Shown: positions 51,229-61,590, numbered from the stretch's first letter. The stretch: DNA of 64,000 nucleotides from JASHPR01 sp963739645 (GCA_963739645.1 CAVUBM010000028.1:13623-77622), one strand, 5' to 3'. Notes: generated from the sequence alone by a model not told the origin. Numbers and translations: made by a program.

Positions 51229-52152
51229 ATGGTGATGGTCTTCGCGCTGGCCGCGGCCCTGCTGTACGGAAGCGCTGATTTCCTCGGCGGTGCCGCCTCG
51301 CGGCGCGCTCACGTGCTCTCCGTGCTGCTGGTGTCCGGCAGCGCCGGAATGGCGGTCGTGCTCGCCGCCGCGCTGCTGGCCGGGGGCCCGCCGCAGCCGG
51401 CGGGCCTGGCCTGGGGGATCGGCGCGGGAGCGGCGGGCGGCGTGGGCTTCATGTTCTTCTACGCGGGCCTCGCGGCCGGGCCCATGACGGTCGTGGCGCC
51501 GATCTCGGCGCTGGTCTCCACCGTGCTCCCGGTCGCTGCGGCGCTCACCATCGGCGAACGGCCCGGCCCCGGTGTCTACGTCGGCGCACTGGCCTGCGTC
51601 ATCGCGATCGTGCTGGTCAGCTCCGGCAGCAGCGGCGCAGCGCCGGATTCCGCTCCGGCCGCGGCCGGAGCCGCCTGGCCGGACGGCGGCCCGGCCAGGA
51701 GCAGGGCCCACCGCGGCGCGGCGCGAGGCATCGGGTACGGGATCGCCTCGGGAGCAGCGTTCGGGATGTTCTATCTGTTCATCCGCAACGGCGGCGAGTC
51801 CGGCGCGCTCTGGCCGGTGGCCGTGGCCCGCGTCACGGGAACGCTGATCTTCCTGATGGCCGCGGTCGGGGCGCGGGTCCGCCCGGTGGGCTGGCGGCCC
51901 GACGGCCGGGTGTTCCTGGCGGCCCTGGGTGCGGGCGTGTTCGACGCCAGCGCGAACGTCTGCTACGTGCTCGCCACCCGGGCTGGCCTGTTCGGCCTCG
52001 CCGTGGTCATCACCGCGCTCTTTCCTGGGGTGACGGTGCTGCTGGCCCGGTTCGTGCTCGGCGAGCGGCTGGGCTGGGTGCAGCGGGGCGGGCTGGCGCT
52101 CGCCGCGGCCGGCATCCTGCTGGTCACCGCCACCGGGGCGGCCGGGGGATAG
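51229..52152 (+). CDS. EamA/DMT-family exporter
   Basis: A 307-residue transporter with ten membrane segments in two EamA repeats (ALLYGSADFLGGAASRRAHVLSVLLVSGSAG ... TVVAPISALVSTVLPVAAALTIGERP, and GIASGAAFGMFYLFIRNGG ... GLAVVITALFPGVTVLLARFVLGERLGWVQRGGLALAAAGILLV). The GER motifs after helices 4 and 9 are characteristic. DMT exporters of this type move amino acids or metabolites out of the cell. Divergent from the XRE-cupin regulator. Confidence 0.92.
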   Translation: MVMVFALAAALLYGSADFLGGAASRRAHVLSVLLVSGSAGMAVVLAAALLAGGPPQPAGLAWGIGAGAAGGVGFMFFYAGLAAGPMTVVAPISALVSTVLPVAAALTIGERPGPGVYVGALACVIAIVLVSSGSSGAAPDSAPAAAGAAWPDGGPARSRAHRGAARGIGYGIASGAAFGMFYLFIRNGGESGALWPVAVARVTGTLIFLMAAVGARVRPVGWRPDGRVFLAALGAGVFDASANVCYVLATRAGLFGLAVVITALFPGVTVLLARFVLGERLGWVQRGGLALAAAGILLVTATGAAGG

Positions 52153-52223
52153 GCTCCTGCGGCCGGACGTCCGCCTGGGTCGTCCGGCCGCACGAACCCC
52201 GGGGAAGGGGACGTTCGGTGGGC

Positions 52224-52772
52224 TCAGTCGTCGGCTGCTTCTGACTCGCCTGGGCTCGCCTGGTCGTCGCTCCCGAAGAGCATCCCACATACCTCTAGAT
52301 AAAGCTGCTCGGGGTAAGGAATATGGTCAATGTTCCGCAGCGCCTGGTCCTGGCCTGCCGACTCCACGATGAACTCGCCGAAGCCGAGCAAGCGGCCGGC
52401 GAACGTGCGCTGGAAGCTCATGTCGGTCACTTTCGTGAGCGGCATCATCGCGACTTTCCTGGTCAGCAGCCCGGACGTGAGCAGGATCCGGTGCGAGGTC
52501 ACGACGAAGAAATCGACCGCCCAGTTGACCGCTTTCCAGATCATCCGCACGAATAGCACGAGCCACCCGAGCCACACCACCGTGACAAGCGCGCCATTGC
52601 CGTGCAACACGGTCGCCGTGAGCACGCCCGCCACGATCAGCCCGCCGAGGGTCAGCAGGCTGGGGCCGATCAGTACGGCTGGATGCCGCCGCACGGTGAT
52701 GACCTGCTGCTCGTTCGGCAGGAGATACCGGTTAACTGCAGCGCGGTCAGTGGCGCCCGTGGGCAGTCTCAT
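52224..52772 (-). CDS. bPH_2/PH-domain membrane protein
   Basis: A 182-residue protein with two membrane helices (HPAVLIGPSLLTLGGLIVAGVL and NGALVTVVWLGWLVLFVRMIW) followed by a bacterial PH domain (FFVVTSHRILLTSGLLTRKVAMMPLTKVTDMSFQRTFAGRLLGFGEFIVESAGQDQALRNIDHIPYPEQLY), the YdbS/YdbT-like pattern. Its start lies 3 bases after the stop of a small membrane protein gene, so the two are co-translated. Function unknown. Confidence 0.9.
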   Translation of the reverse strand: MRLPTGATDRAAVNRYLLPNEQQVITVRRHPAVLIGPSLLTLGGLIVAGVLTATVLHGNGALVTVVWLGWLVLFVRMIWKAVNWAVDFFVVTSHRILLTSGLLTRKVAMMPLTKVTDMSFQRTFAGRLLGFGEFIVESAGQDQALRNIDHIPYPEQLYLEVCGMLFGSDDQASPGESEAADD

Positions 52773-52775
52773 CGG

Positions 52776-52928
52776 CTAGAGAGAGTTCACGAACTCGGCC
52801 ATGCTGGTGGCGGCGGAGTGCAGGCCGTTGTAGATCGAGTGGACTATTCCAGCGGCTCCCGAGGGCTCGGTGGCGATGTAGAAAATAATGAAGATGACTA
52901 TCGCCCACGTAATGATCTTCTTCAGCAA
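52776..52928 (-). CDS. Small membrane protein of about 50 residues
   Basis: One membrane helix (KKIITWAIVIFIIFYIATEPSGAAG) followed by an amphipathic IVHSIYNGLHSAATSMAEFVNSL. This is a recognisable small actinomycete membrane protein that pairs with PH-domain genes. The start is probably the TTG at 52928, six bases after GGGAGGTG; a GTG at 52937 lies inside that site. The next gene begins 3 bases after its stop. Confidence 0.72.
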   Translation of the reverse strand: MLKKIITWAIVIFIIFYIATEPSGAAGIVHSIYNGLHSAATSMAEFVNSL

Positions 52929-53287
52929 CCGAATCACCTCCCAGCGCTCTCGGTGCAGGCGATGCGCAGTGCAGCGGTTACGGGCCGTTGTTCCCAGCAT
53001 AGCTCAGGGCAATCAACCGACCAATGGTCCCAGCCCGGACGACTCACCATAGTTGATCAGTGGACGGGCTTGCGTGATCTGCGCCGATGACACGCCGACT
53101 TCTGCGGGGCTGCCATGCTCGGGGGCGCTCTGGCCCACCTCGACTACATTCGGTGCTGATGCGGCATCCTTCCGTTACAGGCCATAAACTAGATCACGGC
53201 CCGGCATCGTGAGGGGCGATCAAGCAACGCAGCCCACAGGAATCTGACACCATTCCCTCCTGGAAGCCGCGCCGTTGGGGTTGGACG

Positions 53288-53782
53288 ATGACTGACGTAA
53301 GCAGTGCCGATTTCTCCGTGGTCGTCTACCGGGAGGACGATGCCTGGGAAGTCGAGCTCCTGCCCACCGCCTTGGGGGAGAACCTCGACGGCCTCATCCA
53401 CGCCCTGCGCCAGCAGCCGAGCATCGGCGGCACCATCGGCCTGACCGCTGTGGGCGACGATTTCTTTGTGGCGCTGCGCGTGATCGGCAGCCAGGTTTCG
53501 GTGTTCCTTTCCGACCTCACCGCCTCTGTGGACTGGCCCCTGGCCCGTCAGGTGCTGGACTACCTGGATATACCCGTTCCCGACGAGGATGACGACCTTG
53601 ACCAGGTCCTCCCGGCCGGGGATCTGTCCATTTTCGCCGACCTGGGCATCGACGAGATGGATCTCGGCGCCCTGTCCGGCAACCTGGACCTGTTCCCGTA
53701 CGAGGCGCTGGTGGTCATCGCGAGGAAGCTGGGGTTCGGCCACGCGCTGGAGCGTGCGCTGGACGGCGCGCTTGGCCCATGA
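53288..53782 (+). CDS. tRNA adenosine deaminase-associated protein
   Basis: A 164-residue acidic protein of the actinomycete family found immediately upstream of tadA (FSVVVYREDDAWEVELLPTALGENLDGLIHALRQQPSIGGTIGLTAVGDDFFVALRV ... DYLDIPVPDEDDDLDQVLPAGDLSIFADLG). Its stop overlaps the tadA start (ATGA), as usual for the pair. Its function is not established. Confidence 0.93.
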   Translation: MTDVSSADFSVVVYREDDAWEVELLPTALGENLDGLIHALRQQPSIGGTIGLTAVGDDFFVALRVIGSQVSVFLSDLTASVDWPLARQVLDYLDIPVPDEDDDLDQVLPAGDLSIFADLGIDEMDLGALSGNLDLFPYEALVVIARKLGFGHALERALDGALGP

Positions 53783-54255
53783 CCTCCGGCTACCTGTCCT
53801 CGTTTGAGCCGGCCATGCGGCTGGCGCTCGGCCAGGCAGCGGGCCTGACCGCCAGCGGTGACGACGCCGACGTGCCCGTGGGCGCGGTCGTTCTCGACGC
53901 CGAAGGCGAGGTCATCGCCTCGGGGCGCAACCAGCGGGAGGCGGACGGCGACCCCACGGCGCACGCCGAGATCGTGGCCCTCCGCCGGGCCGCGGCGTCC
54001 CGGGACCGGTGGCGGCTGGACGGGTGCACGCTGGTGGTCACGCTGGAGCCCTGCACCATGTGCGCGGGCGCGGCGGCCGCGGCCCGGCTGGACCGCCTGG
54101 TCTATGGCGCCGCCGACCCCCGGGAAGGGGCCGCGGGCTCGCTGTGGGACGTGCTGCGCGATCGCCGGCTGCCGCACCGCGTCGAGGTGATCGGCGGCGT
54201 CCTCGAGGACGAGTGCGCCGACCTCCTCCGCCAGTTCTTCGCCCGCCAGCGCTAG
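53779..54255 (+). CDS. tadA: tRNA-specific adenosine deaminase TadA
   Basis: A 158-residue zinc deaminase that converts the wobble A34 of tRNA-Arg(ACG) to inosine. H62-A-E64 (AHAEIVALRRAA) and P91-C-T-M-C95 (TLEPCTMCAGAA) form the zinc site and catalytic Glu. The ATGA overlap with the upstream associated protein shows coupling. Neighbourhood with a tRNA gene is conserved in many actinomycetes. Confidence 0.95.
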   Translation: MTSGYLSSFEPAMRLALGQAAGLTASGDDADVPVGAVVLDAEGEVIASGRNQREADGDPTAHAEIVALRRAAASRDRWRLDGCTLVVTLEPCTMCAGAAAAARLDRLVYGAADPREGAAGSLWDVLRDRRLPHRVEVIGGVLEDECADLLRQFFARQR

Positions 54256-54286
54256 CCCCCCGGGCCAGCACGGTAGGCTCGGCCAC

Positions 54287-54373
54287 GGTGGAGTCGCCTA
54301 GTGGCCGAGGGCGCACGCCTCGAAAGCGTGTGAAGGGGCAACCCTTCCGTGGGTTCAAATCCCACCTCCACCG
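54287..54373 (+). tRNA. tRNA-Ser (CGA anticodon)
   Basis: A class II tRNA: acceptor GGTGGAG pairs with CTCCACC, the anticodon loop CTCGAAA carries CGA at 54321-54323 (reads UCG codons), a long variable arm GAAGGGGCAACCCTTC is present as required for serine tRNAs, and the T arm is GTGGG-TTCAAAT-CCCAC. The discriminator G is followed by a CCA encoded at 54374-54376. Confidence 0.95.
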
Positions 54374-54464
54374 CCAACGCGCCGACGACGGGGTATCGGC
54401 GCACCCGGGAGGTGCGCGGCGCGCTATTCGCATACGGAATCAGCCGGGCTTCCGGAGTGTCCTT

Positions 54465-55687
54465 TTGGAACCGCAGAGCACAGCGTTCTTCCTGCTGCTG
54501 ATCGGGGTCTTTGCCGCCCTCGTGTGGTGGCTCGTGGTCGCGAAGCAACTGGTCTTCCGCGTACTCGCCGCCTGCCTGGCGTTTATCCCCGCGATGCTGT
54601 TCGGCGTGGCGGCGGTCAACAAGTATTACGACTATTACCAGAACTGGAATTCCGCGATCTCGGACATGACCAACTCGACGCGGGAACCGAGGTGCCGGCG
54701 GCCGCCAGCGGGGTGGGGGTGCGGCTCAGCACCTTTCACGGTGCCGCGATCGACCGGGCGCTCGCCGCCCGGGACGGGTACACGCTGCACCTGACCGTGC
54801 GCGGCCGGCTCAGCCACATCAAGCGCTCCGTCTACGTGTACCTGCCGCCCCAGTACTTCCAGTCGCCGTACCGCAACTACCGGTTCCCGGCCGTCGAACT
54901 GCTGCACGGCTTCCCCGGCCAGCCGCAGGACTGGATCACCGTCGTGGGCGTCACCACGACCCTGCAGGACCTGATCGCGGCTAACCTGGCGCAGCCGGCC
55001 GTGCTGGTCATGCCGGACGCGAACGGCGGGCGGGCGATCTCGCTGCAGTGCCTCAACCAGGTCCACGGCCCCCAGGACGCGACCTACCTGGCCGAGGATC
55101 TCCCCCGTGACATCTCGCAGACACTGCGGGTGCAGCCGCCGGGCCGGACGTGGGGCATCGCGGGCTACTCCGAAGGCGGATTCTGCGCCGCGAACCTCGG
55201 GCTCAGGTACGGCACCCGGTTCGGCTACTCCGGCGTGCTCAGCGGGTACTTCCAGCCTTCGGACAACCAGGTGGGTCACCCGGCCCGGCTGGTCAACCCG
55301 TTCGGGACGAGCGCCAGGCTCAAGCGCGAGAACACCCCGGCCGACCTGGTGACCTCGCTGCAGGCGGGCACGCCGATCCCGCAGTTCTGGCTGGGGGTCG
55401 GCAGCGGTGACCGCTCTGACCTGAAGAACGCCGAGGTCTTCGAGCAGCTGCTGCAGCTCCGCCAGCCCGGGGTGACGCTGAAGCTGGTGCCGGGCGGCGG
55501 GCACACGATGTTCACCTGGCGGGCGCTGATGCCCTCGCTGCTGGAGTGGATGACACCGCCGCTGGCCCAGGAGGCAGCCGCTCAGCAGGCCCGGGAGGTG
55601 CGCGCGGCCCAGCGGACGGCCCGGGCCAAGCAGGCCAGGACGGCCGCACGGCACCGGCTGACTCCGTCCGCCGTACCGTCCCCCTGA
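54465..55687 (+). CDS. Membrane-anchored alpha/beta-hydrolase-fold esterase, one frameshift
   Basis: About 405 residues. A TTG at 54465 starts a protein with one or two membrane helices (TAFFLLLIGVFAALVWWLVVAKQLVFRVLAACLAFIPAML), then after a one-base deletion near 54675 the frame changes to VPAAASGVGVRLSTFHGAAIDRAL and an esterase domain like antigen 85 or EstA (VYVYLPPQYFQSP, VELLHGFPGQPQDW, nucleophile GYSEGGF, GGGHTMFTWR with the catalytic His). The C-terminal tail is Ala/Arg/Gln-rich. Probably an extracytoplasmic acyl esterase or transferase. It follows the tRNA with no regulatory link. Confidence 0.82.
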
Positions 55688-55725
55688 TCCAGGACGGGGC
55701 TACCTGGGCGGGCGCAGCGTGCGGC

Positions 55726-56019
55726 TCAGCCGAGTTCGAGGATGCGCACGTGCAGCACGGACCGCTGGTGCAGCGCCGCCCGCAGCGCCCGGTGCAGGCC
55801 GTCTTCGAGGTAGAGGTCGCCTTTCCAGCGCACCACGTGCGGGAACAGATCGCCGTAGAACGTTGAGTCCGCGGCCAGAACGGTCTGCAGATCGAGCACG
55901 TTCTTCGTGGTTATGAGCTGATCAAGCCGGACGGGGCGCGGCGGTATCTCCGCCCATTCGCGCGCGGTCCGCGCATGGTCGGGATAGGGCCGTCCCTCTC
56001 CGACCTGCTTAAAGATCAC
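55726..56019 (-). CDS. Small ParB/VapB-annotated family protein of unknown function
   Basis: About 97 residues: VIFKQVGEGRPYPDHARTAREWAEIPPRPVRLDQLITTKNVLDLQTVLAADSTFYGDLFPHVVRWKGDLYLEDGLHRALRAALHQRSVLHVRILEL. This is a widespread actinomycete protein that automatic pipelines often name a VapB-like antitoxin, but the central LYLEDGLHRALRAAL segment is more like the ParB/Srx N-terminal fold. No toxin gene is next to it. The GTG at 56019 is inferred as start. The neighbouring esterase is convergent. Confidence 0.72.
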   Translation of the reverse strand: MIFKQVGEGRPYPDHARTAREWAEIPPRPVRLDQLITTKNVLDLQTVLAADSTFYGDLFPHVVRWKGDLYLEDGLHRALRAALHQRSVLHVRILELG

Positions 56020-56628
56020 CTTACGGAGTCTAGATGAGCCGCCGATGTCACGCCGACCAGAATCCGGGCCGCCGGGCGCCCGGCCGCTATTGACGTCGCA
56101 CCGGATGACATCGGCACATCGCGGCCAGCGCGGCTGACAGCGGTGCGTTATATCCGCTGTTTCTCCGGCACCAATGACACCATTAGCCGCGGGAGAAACA
56201 TGCGCATCCGGAGCTCCCGTGCGGCGGGTGCCGGGCACATCCGGCCGGTACGCCTCGCTCGCCGGTGCCGCGGGCGCGGTTGCGGCGCCGTCCGGTGATT
56301 GCGCCGATGCGGACTGATTGCACCAGCACGGAACGATTGCAACCGTAGGCGCGATTGCGCCCACAGAGAGTGAGCATCACAGGTACCCTGGCTCAGATGT
56401 TTATGTTTGCCCACGTTCCGTGGGTTCCCTGAGAGGGACGGTTCGCGGTGCGCGCGGCACTGCGGCCCGGTGGCATAGGTCATCCGCACGGTTGAGTGCC
56501 ACATGGTGGAACTCAAACTGCGGCAAAAGACGAGAAAATTGGCATAAATAGCACATGAATGTGGCAGTCTGGCGGTGTAGCGCCCTGACTCCGCGTTCAA
56601 ACCATGCGCGACTCATAGGGGACTTGTC
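56020..56628. other. Long intergenic region before the ABC binding lipoprotein
   Basis: About 610 bases with no convincing gene. It carries GATTGC repeats at 56297-56358 and a notably AT-richer part from 56500 to 56560, and probably contains the promoters of both flanking genes. The frames that cross it have poor composition. Confidence 0.45.
56297..56358. repeat. Four GATTGC direct repeats at an 18-19 bp period
   Basis: GATTGC starts at 56297, 56316, 56335 and 56353. Three of the four units continue with C/A-rich sequence of similar length. The array lies in the gap between divergent genes, so it may be a regulator-binding array. No protein is known to bind it. Confidence 0.65.
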
Positions 56629-57624
56629 ATGATCAAGCGGCTTATGCGGGTACCTATAGCCGCCCTGACCGTCGGCGTGCTCGCCGCGGGCTGCGCCAGC
56701 GCCAACCCGACGAGCGGGTCAGCCCCGGCCGCCCCTGGAGAGCTGCACAACCTGACCGTCGCGGCCGTGCCCGCGGGCGACTCCGCCGGCCTTTACATCG
56801 CGGAGCAGCGCGGGCTGTTCGCCGCCCAGGGCCTGCACGTGAAGATCGTTCCGGCCATCAGCGGCGCCACCACGATCAGCGGCCAGCTCAGCGGCAAGTA
56901 CGACGTGACGATGGGGAACTACGTCTCCTATCTCCTCAATGACTCGCAGCAGCTCGCGGGCACCTCCACGGCGCATGATCCGTTCCAGGTGCTGGCCGCG
57001 GGATCCATCATGCTGGCGAACAACCAGGTGATGCTGGTCCGGGCCGGGTCACCGATCCACAGCGTCGCCGACCTCAAGGGCAAGAAGATCGGAGTCAACG
57101 TACGGGACAACATCGGCTTCCTGCTGATCAGCGCGCTGCTCAAGGCCAACGGGCTGTCCCCGAAACAGGTGGATTTCGTTCCCGTCCAGTTCCCGGACAT
57201 GGGCACCGCAATCCAGAATCACACGGTGGACGCGGCCTGGATGCCGGACCCGTTCGTCACCCTCAACGAGCAGCAGTTCGGCCAGCAGCCGCTTGCCGAC
57301 CTCAACCAGGGAGCTGTCGCCGGCCTCCCGATCGCCGGGTACATGGTGACCAGGACCTGGGTCCGCAAAAACCCGAAGACGGCCGCGGCCTTCCGCCGTG
57401 CCATCGTCGAGGGCCAGCGGATCGCCGACACCAACCCCACCGCGGTTCAGCAGGGCGTGATGGCCTACGCCCACGTCACGAAGCAGGTGGCGGCGCTGAT
57501 GGCGAGCGCTGACTATCCGGTCGACACCGATCCGGTACCGATCCAGCGCGTCGCCGACCTGATGCTGGAGTTCGACGTGACCACGACGCGGCTCAACGTC
57601 ATGCCGTACATCGTCGGCCACTGA
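56629..57624 (+). CDS. ABC transporter substrate-binding lipoprotein, NitT/TauT (SsuA/ThiY-like)
   Basis: A 331-residue lipoprotein with lipobox LAAGC (Cys at about residue 23) followed by a Ser/Ala/Pro linker. LTVAAVPAGDSAGLYIAEQRGLFAAQGLHVKIVPAISGATTISGQLSGKYDVTMGNYVSYL is the first lobe of periplasmic binding protein-like II proteins of the aliphatic sulfonate/nitrate/thiamine-precursor type. No permease or ATPase gene is near, so it is an orphan or its partners lie elsewhere. Confidence 0.9.
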   Translation: MIKRLMRVPIAALTVGVLAAGCASANPTSGSAPAAPGELHNLTVAAVPAGDSAGLYIAEQRGLFAAQGLHVKIVPAISGATTISGQLSGKYDVTMGNYVSYLLNDSQQLAGTSTAHDPFQVLAAGSIMLANNQVMLVRAGSPIHSVADLKGKKIGVNVRDNIGFLLISALLKANGLSPKQVDFVPVQFPDMGTAIQNHTVDAAWMPDPFVTLNEQQFGQQPLADLNQGAVAGLPIAGYMVTRTWVRKNPKTAAAFRRAIVEGQRIADTNPTAVQQGVMAYAHVTKQVAALMASADYPVDTDPVPIQRVADLMLEFDVTTTRLNVMPYIVGH

Positions 57625-57726
57625 CAGTTCTTGCCTCGGGGGACGACCCCCCCAGACCCCCCCGCGTGCCATCCGCTCGGGCCGGCAAGCCGGCCGTCGC
57701 GGCTGGCACCGGCTGCGCCGTGCTGG

Positions 57727-58227
57727 TCAGAGGCGGGACGCTAGCGTCTGCTGCCAGACGGGGCTCTCGTCGAAGTGGTTGTCGTAGCGGTCCTGGGTCT
57801 CGAGGATGCTCTCCAGCGGAGCCTCCCCGGTCGCGATGCGCTGCAGCTGGCGGAAGTACTCGAACCGCTCCACCCCCGGCGTGATGATGATCAGCAGGTC
57901 CGTGTCGCTGGCCGGGGCCGCGGCGAAGGCGTGCGTGGTGCCGGGCGGCACCACGATCAGGTCACCCTGGCCCGCGGTGAGCACGCGCTCCCCGGCCAGC
58001 ACCTCCATCGCGCCGGACAGGACGTAGAACAGCTCGCTGGCCCCCGTGTGATGGTGCGGGGTGGCGCCCGCCGCGCCCTGGAGCAGGGTTATCCGCTGGC
58101 TGCTCAGCGCGCCGCCGGTGGCGCTGCTGTCGGCGTAGAGCCTGCCGGTCACCGGCCCGCCCCCCAGCACCTCGGCCTCGGTTTCGCGCACGACCACCAG
58201 GTCATGGGACGGGACGATCTTGGTCAT
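57727..58227 (-). CDS. Cupin domain protein
   Basis: A 166-residue single cupin. ITLLQGAAGATPHHHTGASELFYVLSGAMEVLAGERVLTAGQGDLIVVPPGTTHAFAAAP gives metal-binding HHH and the later His in TTHAF, and TPGVERFEYFRQLQRIATG is a common C-terminal extension of quercetin dioxygenase-like cupins. The ATG at 58227 has GAGG upstream. It is the last gene of a leftward unit starting at the ABC exporter or at MerR. Confidence 0.9.
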   Translation of the reverse strand: MTKIVPSHDLVVVRETEAEVLGGGPVTGRLYADSSATGGALSSQRITLLQGAAGATPHHHTGASELFYVLSGAMEVLAGERVLTAGQGDLIVVPPGTTHAFAAAPASDTDLLIIITPGVERFEYFRQLQRIATGEAPLESILETQDRYDNHFDESPVWQQTLASRL

Positions 58228-58289
58228 CTCGGTCACCTCGCTCGGTAGCGCGGCCAGGGCGGTACCGCCAGCCCGCCGGGCCCGGGCCG

Positions 58290-58859
58290 TTACCTCGGCG
58301 TGGTGAGGTCCGCGGGACGCAAGCGGTACTGCTGCAGCCGCAGCTTGTGGTACTTCTCGGTCTCGCCGACCCACTCCATCCCGATCCGGTGCACGGTCGC
58401 CTCGGCGCGCGAGTTGGCCGGCCGTACCAGGGCGATGACCTGCTCGATGCCCTGATCGAAGGCCCACCGGGCCAGGGCCAGGCCGGTCTCGGTCGCGTAC
58501 CCGTGACCCCACGCATCCGGGTGCAGCTGCCAGCCGATCTCGAATTCGTCGTCGGGCGGCAGCGGCAGCAGGGTCGCACCCCCGATCAGCTGCCCGCCGT
58601 CACGCAGCTCAATCGCCCACCGGCCCGCGGGCGTGATCATGCGGTCGTTCTCGGCCGCCCACTGCTGCAGGACCAGGCGCATGGCCGCCTCATCGTTCAC
58701 CCGGTCCATCGCCGGGGTCAGCCATCGTGAGACCTCAGCGCTGCCGTAGGCGCCCAGGGCCGCCTCGGCATCGTCGGCAGTCCACGGCCTAAGCACAAGA
58801 CGCTCGGTGATCAACTGCTGAGCCACTGCTTCACGGTACCCGGACGGCTGGCCCGGCAT
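58290..58859 (-). CDS. GNAT-family acetyltransferase (RimJ/RimL-like)
   Basis: A 189-residue acetyltransferase: LITERLVLRPWTADDAEAALGAYGSAEVSRWL, and FEIGWQLHPDAWGHGYATETGLALARWAFDQGIEQVIALVRPANSRAEATVHRIGMEWVGETEKY, the CoA-binding Q/R-x-x-G-x-G/A segment and the N-terminal acetyltransferase RimJ-like end. The start at 58859 leaves a gap of 8 bases to the MerR gene, so they are co-translated. Confidence 0.9.
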   Translation of the reverse strand: MPGQPSGYREAVAQQLITERLVLRPWTADDAEAALGAYGSAEVSRWLTPAMDRVNDEAAMRLVLQQWAAENDRMITPAGRWAIELRDGGQLIGGATLLPLPPDDEFEIGWQLHPDAWGHGYATETGLALARWAFDQGIEQVIALVRPANSRAEATVHRIGMEWVGETEKYHKLRLQQYRLRPADLTTPR

Positions 58860-58866
58860 GACCCTT

Positions 58867-59652
58867 TCACCTCTCGCTTGACTCATCCGGCGCAGGCCCG
58901 CCGCGGTCCCGCAGCATGGCCTTGGACAGCTCACCCAGCTTCCGCAGCGCAGGCGAGGAGCTGGCCACGTAGGAGTCGATCAGCGCGACCACGGCCGCCA
59001 TGTCGCTGGCCGTCCGCCGGTCCGGCGGCGGCGCGGTCTCCTGATCGTGTTCAGCCGCCCAGTCCGCCATGGATGCGGCGATCTTCTCGAGCCGCGGATC
59101 CTCGGGGTCCCAGGCGAGGGCCTGGTCGCCGGCCAGGTACAGGCGCCGGAACTCGGGGTCGGCCATGGCCGCCTTCTTCTCCTCAACCCACCCCCGGGCC
59201 AGTTCCGGTGACAGCGCCATGCCCAGGATCCAGCCGTCGCGCTCGAGCTGCACCGCCCGCTCGCTGACGCCGAGCCCGCGCAGATCATCGAGGAGCTCGA
59301 CGACCTCGCCCGGCAGGAACAGCCGCTCGCCCCCGGCGAGCTCGGCGATCTGGCTCCGGTGCTGCGTGAGCTCGCGGATCTTCCTCTTCAGCGCCTGGTC
59401 GATCTCCGAGATGGCCTCGGTGAACTCCGCGGGATCGGCGCTGAGCAGCTCCTGGATGCGGGCCAGGGGCACTCCGGCGTCGGCCAGGGTCTTGATCCGG
59501 ATCAGGTCGATCACGGCCTGCGCGCCGTACCGCCGGTAACCCGAGGCGTCCCGTTCGGGTTCGGCGAGCAGGCCCCGCTGGTGATAATGCCGGACGGCGC
59601 GCACGGTGACCCCGGCATGGGCCGCGAGCTGGCCTATGGTGAGGTCCGGCAT
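58867..59652 (-). CDS. MerR-family regulator with a helical C-terminal effector domain
   Basis: A 261-residue regulator: TIGQLAAHAGVTVRAVRHYHQRGLLAEPERDASGYRRYGAQAVIDLIRIKTLADAGVPLARIQELL is the MerR winged helix with the coiled-coil RLR-type HRL-ELTQHRSQIAEL segment, then a larger helical domain. It lies 63 bases downstream of the ABC permease and probably responds to the drug handled by the exporter. Confidence 0.92.
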   Translation of the reverse strand: MPDLTIGQLAAHAGVTVRAVRHYHQRGLLAEPERDASGYRRYGAQAVIDLIRIKTLADAGVPLARIQELLSADPAEFTEAISEIDQALKRKIRELTQHRSQIAELAGGERLFLPGEVVELLDDLRGLGVSERAVQLERDGWILGMALSPELARGWVEEKKAAMADPEFRRLYLAGDQALAWDPEDPRLEKIAASMADWAAEHDQETAPPPDRRTASDMAAVVALIDSYVASSSPALRKLGELSKAMLRDRGGPAPDESSER

Positions 59653-59715
59653 GACACCTTCCGCGTGGGGCGATTGAGTGTGCTGGGCATTTAGCGTAAG
59701 GGCCCGTCTCTGGGA

Positions 59716-60508
59716 TTAGCGTGCCGGAGCGCGGTTGTACAGCCTCCGCGCCCACAGGTAGCCGACCAGGGTCAGCCCGACGCACCAGACGACCGCGAGG
59801 ACCGCGCTGTGGCCGATGGGGGTCCCGGTCAGCAGCCCGCGCAGCGTGTCGATGACCGGCGTGAACGGCTGGTTCTCGGCGAACCAGCGCACGCCCGCGG
59901 GCATGGAGCCGGTGGGGATGAAGGCGCTGCTGATGAACGGCAGAAAGAGCGGGCAGATCAGCGCGAGGCTGTTGGCACCCGCCGGGGTCTTGGCCAGCAG
60001 CCCGAACGACACCGTCAGCCAGGTGAGCGCGAGGCGAGCATCGCGAAGACCCCGGCCGCCGCGATCCACTCGACGGGACTGGCGGTAGGCCGGAAGCCCA
60101 GAGCAAGCGCGAACCCGACGACGAGGATGACGCTGATCATCGTGCGGATCGAGCTGCCCGGCGACCTGGCCGGTCAGCACCGAGGCGCGGGAGATCGCCA
60201 TGGTGCGGAACCTGGCGATGATGCCCTCGCTCATGTCGGTGCAGACGTTGATCGCCGGTCGCCTCGGCCGCGACGCCGACGGTCATCACCAGGATGCCGG
60301 GAGCGAGGTAGTCGATGTAGCTGAGTCCGCCTGGCGCGCGCGCCCAGAGCTGGCGGCCAGGGCGTGGCCGAAGACGCCGTCGAACAGCAGCAGCAGGAGG
60401 ATCGGCAGTCAGCAGCCCGCTGATCGTCATCATGGGGAAGCGCAGCGAGTGCTGGATGTCGCGGCGCAGCATGGTCGTCGAGTCGCGCAGCGGCCAGGGA
60501 GAGGGTGC

Positions 60509-60512
<4 letters not shown>
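59716..60512 (-). CDS. ABC-2 type drug export permease, several frameshifts
   Basis: About 260 residues when reconnected. The pieces MSTLSLAAARLDDH-MLRRDIQHSLRFPMMTISGLL, GLSYIDYLAPGILVMTVGVAAEAT, MSEGIIARFRTMAISRASVLTGQVAG and LTWLTVSFGLLAKTPAGANSLALICPLFLPFISSAFIPTGSMPAGVRWFAENQPFTPVIDTLRGLLTG follow the daunorubicin-resistance permease (ABC-2/DrrB) order but fall in different frames, with breaks near 60030, 60150, 60260 and 60400. The ATG at 60512 overlaps the ATPase stop (ATGA). Confidence 0.83.
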
Positions 60513-61548
<1,036 letters not shown>

Positions 61549-61590
61549 CCCTGACGCAGGGTCAAGGTCAACCCGAGTTCTGGGCCTTGG

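Noticed and set aside
55726..56019. Complete VapBC toxin-antitoxin pair
   Set aside because: The family is often named VapB automatically, but no PIN-domain toxin or other toxin lies next to it.
56297..56358. Short CRISPR or iteron origin
   Set aside because: Only four 6-bp cores, no replication initiator gene, no DnaA boxes nearby.
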